6,095 nt of DNA from JAWXCM01 sp034408745. Its GTDB lineage: Bacteria > Acidobacteriota > Terriglobia > Bryobacterales > Bryobacteraceae. Made by a program: the position numbers and the translations under genes. Numbering within the stretch: the first letter of the stretch is position 1; every line of letters starts with the position of its first letter. The stretch is taken from assembly GCA_034408745.1 (NCBI GenBank), contig JAWXCM010000327.1, forward strand, positions 1-6,095, given 5' to 3'. The notes beneath the pieces are model-generated. The model had not been told where the DNA came from. It was given only the letters and a program-made list of their open reading frames with translations, and did no database searches. Shown here one piece after another: positions 1-6,063 of this stretch.

Positions 1-92
1 CCCGAGTATGTCTCGATGCGCCAGCGGAGGTAAGGGCTCCGCCAGGGCGTCAGCCGATAGCCGCGAGTTGCCTTCCACAGGAACCGGAACAT
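1..92 (-). CDS. Partial small protein gene, third gene of the VWA operon (3' end outside window)
   Basis: Reading leftwards from an ATG at 92-90, the frame stays open for 30 codons to the window edge. The ATG shares its A with the TGA stop of the upstream VWA gene (TGATG), a classic coupling junction, so translation is probably re-initiated from that gene; I see no strong Shine-Dalgarno sequence. The visible N-terminus begins MFRFLWKAT and contains RSPYLRWRIETY. It is rich in Arg, Trp and Tyr, has no signal peptide, and looks like a small basic cytoplasmic protein. I have an impression of similar short proteins next to VWA genes in Acidobacteria, but I cannot name the family or a function. 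The junction and the unbroken, unusually Trp/Arg-rich frame support it being real; most of the gene is not visible. Confidence 0.62.
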   Translation of the reverse strand, partial: MFRFLWKATRGYRLTPWRSPYLRWRIETYS

Positions 93-1057
93 CAGGGGCG
101 GAACGTGCTGGGCTGCGCCGGCGTGGCTTTCTGCGCATCGCGCCTGCCGGGGTCTGCCGTCGCGTAATAGCCACTGCGCGTCCGAACCGAGGGCCGGCTG
201 GGACCGTTCGCAGTCACATGAATCTGACGGAACGAGCCATCCAGAGTCGGATTGATGGGTGAGTACGTAATGATGTACTGGCTGCGAATCTCCTGCGCAA
301 TCGCCAGCGCCACCGATTCCACCGCCTCCACCGTTTCCGGGAACACGGCTGACCCGCCCGATGCCTTCGCCAGCGCTTCCATCGCCCGTTTTGCCTTGCG
401 AGCCTCGCCCTTGTCTTCCTCGTTCAGCAGACCGATGAAGTACATCACCACTTCAGAATCGTGAGTCTTCTGCACCAGAGATTCCAGCGTGATTTGCGTA
501 CTCGCCGTGTCGTTGCCATCTGTGATCACCAGGATCACCCGCTTGGCGTGCTTGCTCTTCTTCTTCACGAACTCCAGCGTCATATTGAGGGCATCGCGCA
601 TCGCCGTGCCACCGCGCGAATCAATCTTCGTCATGGCCTCGTCAAGCCGCCGAACATCGGACGTGAAGCCGTTCGAATCGTCATACGCCTCGTCGTTGAA
701 GTTCACCACCACCACTTCGTCACGTGGGTTCGACGCCTTGACAGCCGCCAGCGCAGCCGCTTCCACGCGCTTGCGCTTGTCGCGCATAGACCCACTGTTG
801 TCTATCACCAGGCCGAGTGAGACCGGAACATCCTCGCGAAGGAACGTCCGGATCGGCTGGTCCACCTTGTTCTCAAATACCTTGAAGGCCGATTGCGGAA
901 GATTCGTCACCAGCCGGCCCTTGCTGTCATTGACCGTGAGGTGCAGCAGCACGCGACGTGTGTCCGCTCGGAACGTAGTCTCCTGATCCTGAGCGACGAG
1001 CGCTACTGACGCGGCAACCGCGATAAGAGGGATAAGGAGCCTAGTGAGAGGGTGCAT
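92..1057 (-). CDS. Secreted VWA-domain protein (VWFA-related Acidobacterial type), downstream paralogue
   Basis: This 321-residue protein starts with a signal-like segment: Arg6, then a hydrophobic run of about residues 7-22 ending VALVAQ, with probable cleavage near residue 23. It should therefore be exported to the periplasm or beyond. A short beta-rich region follows (about 30-75, with VFEN near 60-63), then a VWA domain at about 80-260. The MIDAS is complete: DNSGS at 86-90, Thr151 in GGTAMRDA, and Asp180 in ITDGND. The C-terminus carries the family-typical YIITYSP and SGYYA motifs, then a Pro/Ala-rich tail. VWA domains bind divalent metal and mediate protein-protein contacts; the partner is unknown. 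The ATG lies inside the end of the upstream paralogue (17-base overlap) without a clear ribosome site, so it is probably translated by coupling. Family assignment is from motif recognition. Confidence 0.9.
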   Translation of the reverse strand: MHPLTRLLIPLIAVAASVALVAQDQETTFRADTRRVLLHLTVNDSKGRLVTNLPQSAFKVFENKVDQPIRTFLREDVPVSLGLVIDNSGSMRDKRKRVEAAALAAVKASNPRDEVVVVNFNDEAYDDSNGFTSDVRRLDEAMTKIDSRGGTAMRDALNMTLEFVKKKSKHAKRVILVITDGNDTASTQITLESLVQKTHDSEVVMYFIGLLNEEDKGEARKAKRAMEALAKASGGSAVFPETVEAVESVALAIAQEIRSQYIITYSPINPTLDGSFRQIHVTANGPSRPSVRTRSGYYATADPGRRDAQKATPAQPSTFRP

Positions 1058-2069
1058 AATAGCCGAGCCGGAAAAAGGCCTTGAGTGGCGGAAGTCCGCG
1101 AGGTTGCTTCAGCTTCACCAGCACCTTGCGGTACTTCCCGTCCCGTACAGTACTTGCCGGTGTATACCCAAGGACGTACTGATTGCGGAGTTCGATGCCG
1201 ATTTTTGCCGCAATGTCCGGTAATTCGTTAACGTTCTCCACCGGGAAGTGGCGCCCGCCGGTCGATTCCGCCATCTCGTTCAGCAAGCCCGGACCAGCCA
1301 TCTCTTCCGCCGTGCGACCCCGCCCGCCCATGCCTTCGAAGATTCCAATCGCGTAGACCTGCACATCGGCCTCGCGAACCGCGTTCTTGACTTCACTTTC
1401 CGTATAGCGGCTCGAATTATCGCCACCGTCAGACAGGATAATGATGGCCTTCCGGGGATTGCGGGCTTTCCGCATCTCGTTCATGGCCAGCTTCACAGCG
1501 TCGAGCAATGCCGTACGTCCCTTCGCCTGAGTGAAGGTGAGACGGTTCTGAATTTCCTCTGTGTTGGTGGTGAACGGAACCACCAGTTCCGGACGGTCGT
1601 GGAATTGAATCAGGAAGAATTCGTCCTCCGGGTTCGCCGTCTTAAACAACTGAGAGGCAGCCTGCCGCGACTTCGCCAGTTTGCTCCCCATACTGCCCGA
1701 ACAGTCGAACACCAGACCAACCGACAGCGGAGCATCCTCGCTCGAGAATTGCGTGATCTCCTGCTTAGCCTTGTCCTCAAAAAGCTGGAAGTGTTCTTTG
1801 TCGAGGCCCGTGACAAACCGGTTCATCGGATCTGTAACCGTCACGTTGATCAGAACAAGCTGCGTCTCCACGCGGATCGACGGCTCCCGCTCCGCTGCCT
1901 CCACTTCAGGTGACTTCGGTACCGGCTTTACCCGGGGAACAATGTTGACGTCTGGCTGCTTTTCCGGGATCGGTCTGTTCTCGGCTGCCCGGCCCTTATT
2001 CTGGCCGAAAATCTGGAGGCAAACCGCCAGAAGGAGGATAACGAGGGAAATGCGGGTTGCGGTCTTCAC
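1041..2069 (-). CDS. Secreted VWA-domain protein (VWFA-related Acidobacterial type), first gene of operon
   Basis: This 342-residue protein begins at a GTG (2069-2067) chosen because AGGAG sits 8 bases upstream and a signal peptide follows at once: Lys2 and Arg6, a hydrophobic core at 8-21, probable cleavage after about FGQ (residue 23). A Pro- and Glu-rich linker (about 30-62) leads to a beta-rich stretch (QLVLINVTVTD, 70-80) and a VWA domain at about 115-295. The MIDAS is intact: DCSGS at 122-126, Thr186 in GRTALLDA, Asp214 in LSDGGDN. A Gly-rich insertion lies near 246-260. The C-terminus has YVLGYTP and LGYYAP, matching its downstream paralogue (YIITYSP, SGYYA). The two are clearly related but diverged outside the core motifs, suggesting an old tandem duplication. 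Proteins of this type are numerous in Acidobacteria and mostly uncharacterised; an extracytoplasmic binding role is inferred only from the fold. Confidence 0.91.
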   Translation of the reverse strand: MKTATRISLVILLLAVCLQIFGQNKGRAAENRPIPEKQPDVNIVPRVKPVPKSPEVEAAEREPSIRVETQLVLINVTVTDPMNRFVTGLDKEHFQLFEDKAKQEITQFSSEDAPLSVGLVFDCSGSMGSKLAKSRQAASQLFKTANPEDEFFLIQFHDRPELVVPFTTNTEEIQNRLTFTQAKGRTALLDAVKLAMNEMRKARNPRKAIIILSDGGDNSSRYTESEVKNAVREADVQVYAIGIFEGMGGRGRTAEEMAGPGLLNEMAESTGGRHFPVENVNELPDIAAKIGIELRNQYVLGYTPASTVRDGKYRKVLVKLKQPRGLPPLKAFFRLGYYAPSH

Positions 2070-2077
2070 GACGCTCG

Positions 2078-2082
2078 CTCCT
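2078..2082 (-). promoter_or_regulatory. Ribosome binding site that decides the GTG start of the first VWA gene
   Basis: On the minus strand this reads AGGAG, with 8 bases between it and the GTG at 2069-2067. It supports the GTG as the true start; a signal peptide begins directly after it. Confidence 0.75.
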
Positions 2083-2138
2083 GTAGTGCGTGCGGCGAAT
2101 TCATTCTCTGGCCGGGCCGTCGCTGCCCAGGTGATCTG

Positions 2139-2166
2139 AGTATAACAATCGAAGCGCTCATGCTAA
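2139..2166 (-). promoter_or_regulatory. Candidate sigma-70-type promoter for the VWA operon
   Basis: On the minus strand a -35-like TTAGCA (2166-2161, 4 of 6 to consensus) is followed after 16 bases by a -10-like TATACT (2144-2139). Transcription would start near 2131, giving a leader of about 60 bases before the GTG. The -35 would overlap the first codons of the divergent kdsB. Judged by eye only. Confidence 0.35.
2141..2146 (+). promoter_or_regulatory. Candidate -10 element for the kdsB-pyrG-kdsA operon
   Basis: TATAAC (5 of 6 to consensus) lies in the only AT-rich patch of the divergent intergenic region, 13 bases before the kdsB ATG. A start of transcription near 2153 would leave a leader of only a few bases. 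No convincing -35 hexamer stands 16-18 bases upstream, so this is weak. Confidence 0.28.
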
Positions 2167-2936
2167 CCTTGTACGTGCCTACGCGAATTCTGGGCGTGAT
2201 ACCCGCCCGGTTTGCCTCTAGCCGATTCCCAGGAAAAGCCCTCGCCAGAATAGCCGGTAAACCGATGATCCAGCACGTGTTCGAACGTGCTTCCAAGTCT
2301 CGGTACCTGACCTCGGGTTTGGTGGTGGCAACTGACGACGAACGCATCGCGTCCGCCGCCCGTTCCTTCGGCGCTCCAGTTAGAATGACGCGTCCCGACC
2401 ACCCCTCTGGTACGGACCGCGCCGCGGAAGTTGCATCCGCATCGGATGCCGAAATCGTCGTCAATATCCAGGGCGACGAACCCCTCATCGACCCCGATGC
2501 CGTTGACGCCGCCATCCTCGCCCTTCTCGGCGAGCCCCAGTCCTCCATGGCGACCCTGATGAAGCGCATCGAAAATCCTGCTGACATCGCCAACCCCAAC
2601 GTCGTGAAAGTGGTAACCGATCTTTCTGGCCGAGCCATCTACTTCTCCCGCCTGCCCATCCCCTACGTTCGCGAACCCGGCCCGGCTCCGTATTTGACGC
2701 GATATAAGCACATCGGTCTGTACGTCTATCGCCGGGACCTGCTCCTGTCCTACTCCGACCTTCCCGTCGGCCCACTGGAGCAGGCCGAACGGCTGGAACA
2801 GTTACGTGCTCTCGAAAACGGCCACTCTATTCGAGTGGTCGAAACGGAATACGATTCGCTCGGTGTCGATACCCCCGAAGATCTCGAGCGGGTCTCGAAG
2901 TTGTTTGACGCTTCCCTGCTCCTCAAAAATGGCTAA
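2160..2936 (+). CDS. kdsB: 3-deoxy-manno-octulosonate cytidylyltransferase (CMP-Kdo synthetase)
   Basis: KdsB activates Kdo with CTP to give CMP-Kdo and pyrophosphate in the cytoplasm, the donor for Kdo transfer to lipid A. The 258-residue protein has the family motifs in order: IPARFASSRFPGK at 14-26 (nucleotide binding), HPSGTDRAAE at 81-90, NIQGDEPLI at 102-110 with probable metal ligand Asp106, SRLPIPY at 163-169, KHIGLYVYRRDLL at 183-195, LEQAERLEQLRALENG at 206-221, and VDTPEDLE at 236-243 with Asp237 as the second probable metal ligand. Length is close to the usual ~250 residues. About ten residues precede the conserved core, slightly more than usual; TTG 2169 or GTG 2175 are possible alternative starts, but neither has a ribosome site either. 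The gene is first in the operon, divergent from the VWA genes, and its end overlaps pyrG by 8 bases. Confidence 0.96.
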   Translation: MLTLYVPTRILGVIPARFASSRFPGKALARIAGKPMIQHVFERASKSRYLTSGLVVATDDERIASAARSFGAPVRMTRPDHPSGTDRAAEVASASDAEIVVNIQGDEPLIDPDAVDAAILALLGEPQSSMATLMKRIENPADIANPNVVKVVTDLSGRAIYFSRLPIPYVREPGPAPYLTRYKHIGLYVYRRDLLLSYSDLPVGPLEQAERLEQLRALENGHSIRVVETEYDSLGVDTPEDLERVSKLFDASLLLKNG

Positions 2937-4596
2937 ATTCATCTTCGTTACCGGCGGCGTGGTCTCCTCCCTTGGAAAGGGTATAGCCGCCGCATCGATT
3001 GGCCTCCTCCTGGAAGGCCGGGGGTTGAAGGTCACCCTGCAGAAGTTTGATCCGTATCTGAATGTCGATCCCGGCACAATGAGCCCTTTCCAGCACGGGG
3101 AAGTCTTCGTGACCGACGACGGCGCCGAGACGGATCTCGACCTCGGGCATTACGAACGGTTTACCCACGCCGCGCTGACCCAGGCCAATAACGTGACCTC
3201 CGGCCGGATCTACGAGACGATCATCGCCCGCGAGCGGCGCGGCGACTACCTCGGCAAAACGGTGCAGGTGATCCCGCACGTCACCAATGAAATCAAAGCC
3301 GCTGTCCGCAAAGTCAGCACAGACGTCGACGTGGTGATCGTGGAAATCGGCGGCACGATCGGCGACATCGAATCGCTTCCGTTTGTCGAAGCCATCCGTC
3401 AGTTGCGACACGAAGTGGGACGCGAAAACGCCATCTTCGTGCACGTGACGCTGGTTCCCTGGATCGCCGCCGCACAGGAACTCAAAACGAAGCCAACCCA
3501 GCACAGCGTCCGCGAACTGCGCGAACTAGGCATCCAGCCCGATGTCCTGCTTTGCCGCACCGAACGCGACCTGTCCGATGAAGTCAAAGAGAAGATCGCG
3601 CTGTTCTGCGACGTCGACAAGGAAGCCGTCATTACCGCCAAGGACGTGCCTTCGGTGTATGAAGTACCACTGGTTTTCGCGGCACAGGGCGTCGACGAGT
3701 TCATCCTCCGCACCTTGAAACTCCAGGCCGGCCCACGCGACACAGCGGCATGGGGCGACATGGTGAAACGCCTCTACAACCCCACCGCCGAAGTCGAAAT
3801 CGGGCTTGTCGGCAAGTACGTGGAGTACGAGGATTCCTACAAAAGCCTCAAGGAAGCGCTCCTCCATGGCGGCCTCGCCAACGACGTCAAGGTGAAGATC
3901 AGCTGGATTGAAGCGCAGGACCTCGAATGGCCCGGCTGCATCGAGAAACTCAGCCACTACGACGCAATTCTCGTACCTGGCGGCTTCGGCAAACGCGGAA
4001 TCGAGGGCATGATTCACGCCATCCGCTTCGCCCGCGAGCAGAAAGTCCCCTATTTCGGCATCTGCCTCGGGATGCAGACCATGGTCATCGAGTACGCGCG
4101 CAACGTCTGCGGTCTCGCCAAAGCAAACTCCACTGAGTTCGACAACGCGACGCCCGACCGAGTCATCTACAAGCTCCGCGAGCTGAAGGGTGTCGACGAA
4201 CTGGGCGGAACCATGCGCCTCGGAGCCTATATCTGCAAGCTGGCCGACGGAAGCCTCGCCCAACGCGCCTACGGAGTGCCGCAGATTAGCGAGCGTCACC
4301 GCCACAGGTTCGAATTCAACCGCGATTACGAGAAGGTGCTCACCGACAAGGGCCTCCGCCTCACCGGCCAGACTCCCGACGGCATGTACGTAGAGATCTG
4401 CGAACTCCCTGGCCACCCCTGGTACCTCGGCTGCCAGTTCCACCCGGAATTCAAATCGAAGCCATTAGAACCGCACCCGCTCTTTTCATCCTTCATCGCG
4501 GCTGCACTCGAGCAACGTGGGCACCGGCTTCGTCCTCTGCTTCACATGGCCGACCCGAGTCCCGCGGAGGAGCAGGCGTACCTGCATGCCGGCTGA
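2929..4596 (+). CDS. pyrG: CTP synthase (glutamine-hydrolysing)
   Basis: PyrG aminates UTP to CTP using ATP and ammonia from glutamine. The 555-residue protein has both parts. The synthase domain (about 1-265) begins MAKFIFVTGG and has SSLGKGIAAAS at 13-23 (P-loop, Lys18), DPYLNVDPGTMSPFQHGEVF at 41-60, DLDLGHYERF at 69-78 (Asp71 likely metal ligand) and EIGGTIGDIES at 139-149 (Glu139). The class I glutamine amidotransferase domain (about 290-530) has GGFGKRGIEG at 351-360, catalytic Cys379 in GICLGMQ, and His505/Glu507 in QFHPEF. The ATG at 2929 was chosen because MAKFIFVTGG is the conserved N-terminus; the frame is open further upstream only because it overlaps kdsB. No ribosome site is visible, so coupling to kdsB (8-base overlap) is likely. 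A roughly 25-residue C-terminal tail goes beyond the conserved domain and overlaps the kdsA start region. Confidence 0.98.
   Translation: MAKFIFVTGGVVSSLGKGIAAASIGLLLEGRGLKVTLQKFDPYLNVDPGTMSPFQHGEVFVTDDGAETDLDLGHYERFTHAALTQANNVTSGRIYETIIARERRGDYLGKTVQVIPHVTNEIKAAVRKVSTDVDVVIVEIGGTIGDIESLPFVEAIRQLRHEVGRENAIFVHVTLVPWIAAAQELKTKPTQHSVRELRELGIQPDVLLCRTERDLSDEVKEKIALFCDVDKEAVITAKDVPSVYEVPLVFAAQGVDEFILRTLKLQAGPRDTAAWGDMVKRLYNPTAEVEIGLVGKYVEYEDSYKSLKEALLHGGLANDVKVKISWIEAQDLEWPGCIEKLSHYDAILVPGGFGKRGIEGMIHAIRFAREQKVPYFGICLGMQTMVIEYARNVCGLAKANSTEFDNATPDRVIYKLRELKGVDELGGTMRLGAYICKLADGSLAQRAYGVPQISERHRHRFEFNRDYEKVLTDKGLRLTGQTPDGMYVEICELPGHPWYLGCQFHPEFKSKPLEPHPLFSSFIAAALEQRGHRLRPLLHMADPSPAEEQAYLHAG
4566..4572 (+). 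promoter_or_regulatory. Ribosome binding site of kdsA inside the end of pyrG
   Basis: GGAGGAG lies 13 bases before the ATG at 4586, inside the last codons of pyrG. The spacing is longer than ideal, but it is the only strong purine-rich site and supports 4586 rather than the upstream in-frame ATG at 4517. Confidence 0.55.
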
Positions 4597-5362
4597 CCTG
4601 TTCCTGATCGCCGGGCCTTGCGTCATTGAGAGTGAAGCCCACGTGCATTTCCTCGCTGGCGAGATCCGCAAAATCGTCGGCCCGGACTTCACGTTCAAGG
4701 CGTCATTCGATAAGGCCAACCGCAGTTCCGTGTCGTCGTACCGAGGCCCCGGCCTCGACGAAGGTCTGCGGATTCTCGCTGGTCTGAGGGCGGAGGGCTA
4801 CCGCGTTCTCACCGACATCCACGAAACGTGGCAGGCCGAACGCGCAGCCGAATCGGTGGACGTGCTGCAGATCCCGGCATTCCTGTGCCGGCAGACCGAC
4901 CTGCTGATTGCCGCGGGACGTACTGGGCGAACCGTCAACATTAAAAAAGGGCAGTTCGTAGCGCCGGGGGACATGCGGCACGCTGTCGACAAGGTGCGCT
5001 CCACCGGCAACAGCGATGTGACTTTGACCGAGCGAGGCTCTTCCTTCGGCTACAACAACCTCGTGGTCGACATGCGCGGTCTGGTGCAGATGAAGCAGAT
5101 CGGAGTGCCGGTGGTGTTCGACGCCACCCACAGTGTGCAGCTTCCGGGCGCTGCGGGCACTGCCTCAGGTGGTCAGCCCGAGTTCATCGAGGCACTGGCC
5201 AGCGCCGCCGTGGCGACCGGAGCCGTCGATGGCATCTTCGTCGAAGTCCACGAAGAACCCTCCCGCGCCTTGTCCGACGGAGCCAACGCCCTTCGGCTCG
5301 ACAAACTGGGCGCGTTGTGGGCTCGCCTGACCGCCGTCCGCGCAGCCGTCACCCCAGGCTAA
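4586..5362 (+). CDS. kdsA: 3-deoxy-8-phosphooctulonate synthase (Kdo-8-phosphate synthase), metal-dependent type
   Basis: KdsA condenses arabinose-5-phosphate with phosphoenolpyruvate to Kdo-8-phosphate, the first committed Kdo step. The 258-residue protein is a single TIM barrel with FKASFDKANRSS at 37-48, SYRGPGLDEG at 51-60, TDIHE at 76-80, QIPAFLCRQTDLL at 95-107, NIKKGQF at 118-124, TERGSSFGYNNLVVDM at 148-163 and DATHSVQLPG at 179-188. The class-deciding residue is Cys12 in AGPCVIES; with His182, Glu220 and Asp231 it supplies the four ligands of the metal-dependent enzymes exemplified by Aquifex aeolicus. The metal-independent Escherichia coli type has Asn at the Cys position. The start at 4586 puts AGPC about ten residues in, as in the Aquifex protein; an upstream in-frame ATG (4517) would add 23 non-conserved residues. 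The gene overlaps pyrG by 11 bases. Confidence 0.97.
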   Translation: MPADLFLIAGPCVIESEAHVHFLAGEIRKIVGPDFTFKASFDKANRSSVSSYRGPGLDEGLRILAGLRAEGYRVLTDIHETWQAERAAESVDVLQIPAFLCRQTDLLIAAGRTGRTVNIKKGQFVAPGDMRHAVDKVRSTGNSDVTLTERGSSFGYNNLVVDMRGLVQMKQIGVPVVFDATHSVQLPGAAGTASGGQPEFIEALASAAVATGAVDGIFVEVHEEPSRALSDGANALRLDKLGALWARLTAVRAAVTPG

Positions 5363-5381
5363 TTATAACTTTGGTTATAAT
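5362..5381. promoter_or_regulatory. Perfect palindrome, probable operator of the toxin-antitoxin operon
   Basis: ATTATAAC (5362-5369) and GTTATAAT (5374-5381) are perfect inverted 8-base arms around the spacer TTTG. The element begins on the last base of the kdsA stop codon and ends 6 bases before the antitoxin ATG. Antitoxins of the AbrB/MazE fold bind as dimers to such sites and repress their own operon, so an autoregulatory operator is the natural reading. It is not a good intrinsic terminator: the stem is AT-rich and no T-run follows. Confidence 0.7.
5376..5381 (+). promoter_or_regulatory. Consensus -10 box of the toxin-antitoxin promoter, inside the palindrome
   Basis: TATAAT matches the consensus perfectly and forms the right arm of the palindrome, so a bound repressor would cover it. 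Transcription would be expected to start near 5388, at or next to the ATG. No clear -35 is seen at the normal spacing, which falls in the end of kdsA. By symmetry the left arm gives TATAAT on the minus strand too. Confidence 0.55.
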
Positions 5382-5387
5382 GAGTCC

Positions 5388-5609
5388 ATGGAACTGAAGG
5401 TTCGAAAGATAGGCAGCTCACTGGGAGTCATTCTTCCCAAGTCGGTACTTGACCGACTTCGCATCGAAGAAGACGCAACTCTGTCGCTCATCGAGACGCC
5501 CGATGGAATTCAGCTCACACCGTATGATCCTGATTTCGCTTTGGCTATGGAGGCTTACCGGGAGTTCAGCACCAAATATCGGGACGCACTAAGAGAGCTG
5601 GCTAAGTGA
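5388..5609 (+). CDS. AbrB/MazE-fold antitoxin of a Doc-type module
   Basis: This 73-residue protein has a swapped-hairpin AbrB/MazE/SpoVT DNA-binding domain in residues 1-45, with the characteristic VRKIGSSLGVILPKSVLDRL (5-24). The acidic/aromatic second part, YDPDFALAMEAYREF to the C-terminal ALRELAK (46-73), is the probable toxin-neutralising helix. The overall pattern fits the 'putative addiction module antidote' family known as a recurrent partner of Doc toxins (I recall it as TIGR02609). It should bind and inhibit the toxin encoded next to it and repress the operon through the palindrome just upstream. No Shine-Dalgarno sequence precedes the ATG at 5388. The gene looks visibly less GC-rich than kdsA before it, in keeping with acquisition by transfer, though this was judged by eye. 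Confidence 0.92.
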   Translation: MELKVRKIGSSLGVILPKSVLDRLRIEEDATLSLIETPDGIQLTPYDPDFALAMEAYREFSTKYRDALRELAK

Positions 5610-5995
5610 TCGGATGGTTGCGCGAGGACATGGTACGCGCCTTCCACCTGGACCAGTTAGCTCAGCACGGGGGGATGGCGGGAGTTCGCAGCTCGGAACT
5701 GCTGGAATCGGCGCTCGCCCGACCGCAAAACCTGGCAGCTTATGGCTCGCCGACACTGGCAGACCTGGCAGCGTCATACGCATTCGGCCTCGCTAAGAAC
5801 CACCCGTTTATCGACGGCAACAAACGCGTGGCCTTCGCCTCCGCCGGTGCCTTTCTGGCCATGAATGGCTACACGCTCACAGTGCCGCAAGCGGAAGCCG
5901 CGGCAAAAATTCTGGCACTGGCGGCCGGCGAGATTGACGAAGCCGACCTCGCCGCCTGGATCGATTCGAACCTAACACCCCGGCCGCCCCGCTAA
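5606..5995 (+). CDS. doc: Death-on-curing (Doc) family Fic-fold toxin
   Basis: This 129-residue protein has the Doc form of the Fic motif, HPFIDGNKR at 66-74 (His66, Phe68, Asp70, Asn72, Lys73, Arg74), instead of the HPFxxGNGR of adenylylating Fic enzymes. Other family features are HGGMAGVRSSELLESALARP at 21-40, ADLAASYAFGLAKN at 52-65 and the NGYTL turn near 87-91. P1 Doc phosphorylates elongation factor EF-Tu and halts translation; the same activity is inferred here. The GTG start overlaps the antitoxin stop as GTGA, and GAGAG stands 8 bases upstream. It is preferred over the ATG at 5630 because conserved residues such as Trp4 precede that ATG. Length equals the usual ~125 residues and no motif residue is missing, so the toxin looks intact. 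The Pro/Arg-rich last residues are probably unstructured. Confidence 0.93.
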   Translation: MIGWLREDMVRAFHLDQLAQHGGMAGVRSSELLESALARPQNLAAYGSPTLADLAASYAFGLAKNHPFIDGNKRVAFASAGAFLAMNGYTLTVPQAEAAAKILALAAGEIDEADLAAWIDSNLTPRPPR

Positions 5996-6033
5996 ACCGC
6001 ATATCTCACAGCCCCTGACCGATCCTCAATTTG

Positions 6034-6059
6034 CAGCCCAGGCGGCAGGCCAAGGGCTG
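6034..6059 (+). terminator. Weak hairpin after the toxin gene, possible terminator
   Basis: CAGCCC (6034-6039) can pair with GGGCTG (6054-6059), with an inner GGC/GCC helix (6041-6043 with 6049-6051). The stretch after it, GTAGTTTATC, has only a short T-run, so termination would be inefficient. The 39 bases between the toxin stop and this hairpin show nothing else. Confidence 0.25.
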
Positions 6060-6063
6060 GTAG

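Noticed and set aside
1248..1913. A 221-codon plus-strand frame opposite the first VWA gene
   Set aside because: The product is Arg/His-rich with no domain, while the minus strand encodes a clear signal peptide and MIDAS.
2000..2069. Possible lipoprotein signal in the first VWA protein (LLAVC, Cys17)
   Set aside because: Val at the position before Cys does not fit the usual Gly/Ala/Ser, and a normal signal peptidase site fits after residue 23.
2806..2928. Upstream in-frame extension of pyrG by 41 codons
   Set aside because: It overlaps the kdsB coding sequence in another frame and precedes the conserved N-terminus MAKFIFVTGG.
3526..4443. A 305-codon open frame on the minus strand opposite pyrG
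   Set aside because: It lies wholly inside a certain pyrG and has no recognisable motif; it is explained by codon bias of a GC-rich gene.
4517..4585. Upstream in-frame extension of kdsA by 23 codons
   Set aside because: It overlaps the pyrG end; the conserved AGPC motif is correctly placed from the ATG at 4586, which has GGAGGAG upstream.
5362..5381. The palindrome read as a terminator of the Kdo operon
   Set aside because: The stem is AT-rich and weak, no T-run follows, and it contains a perfect -10 just before the antitoxin; an operator fits better.
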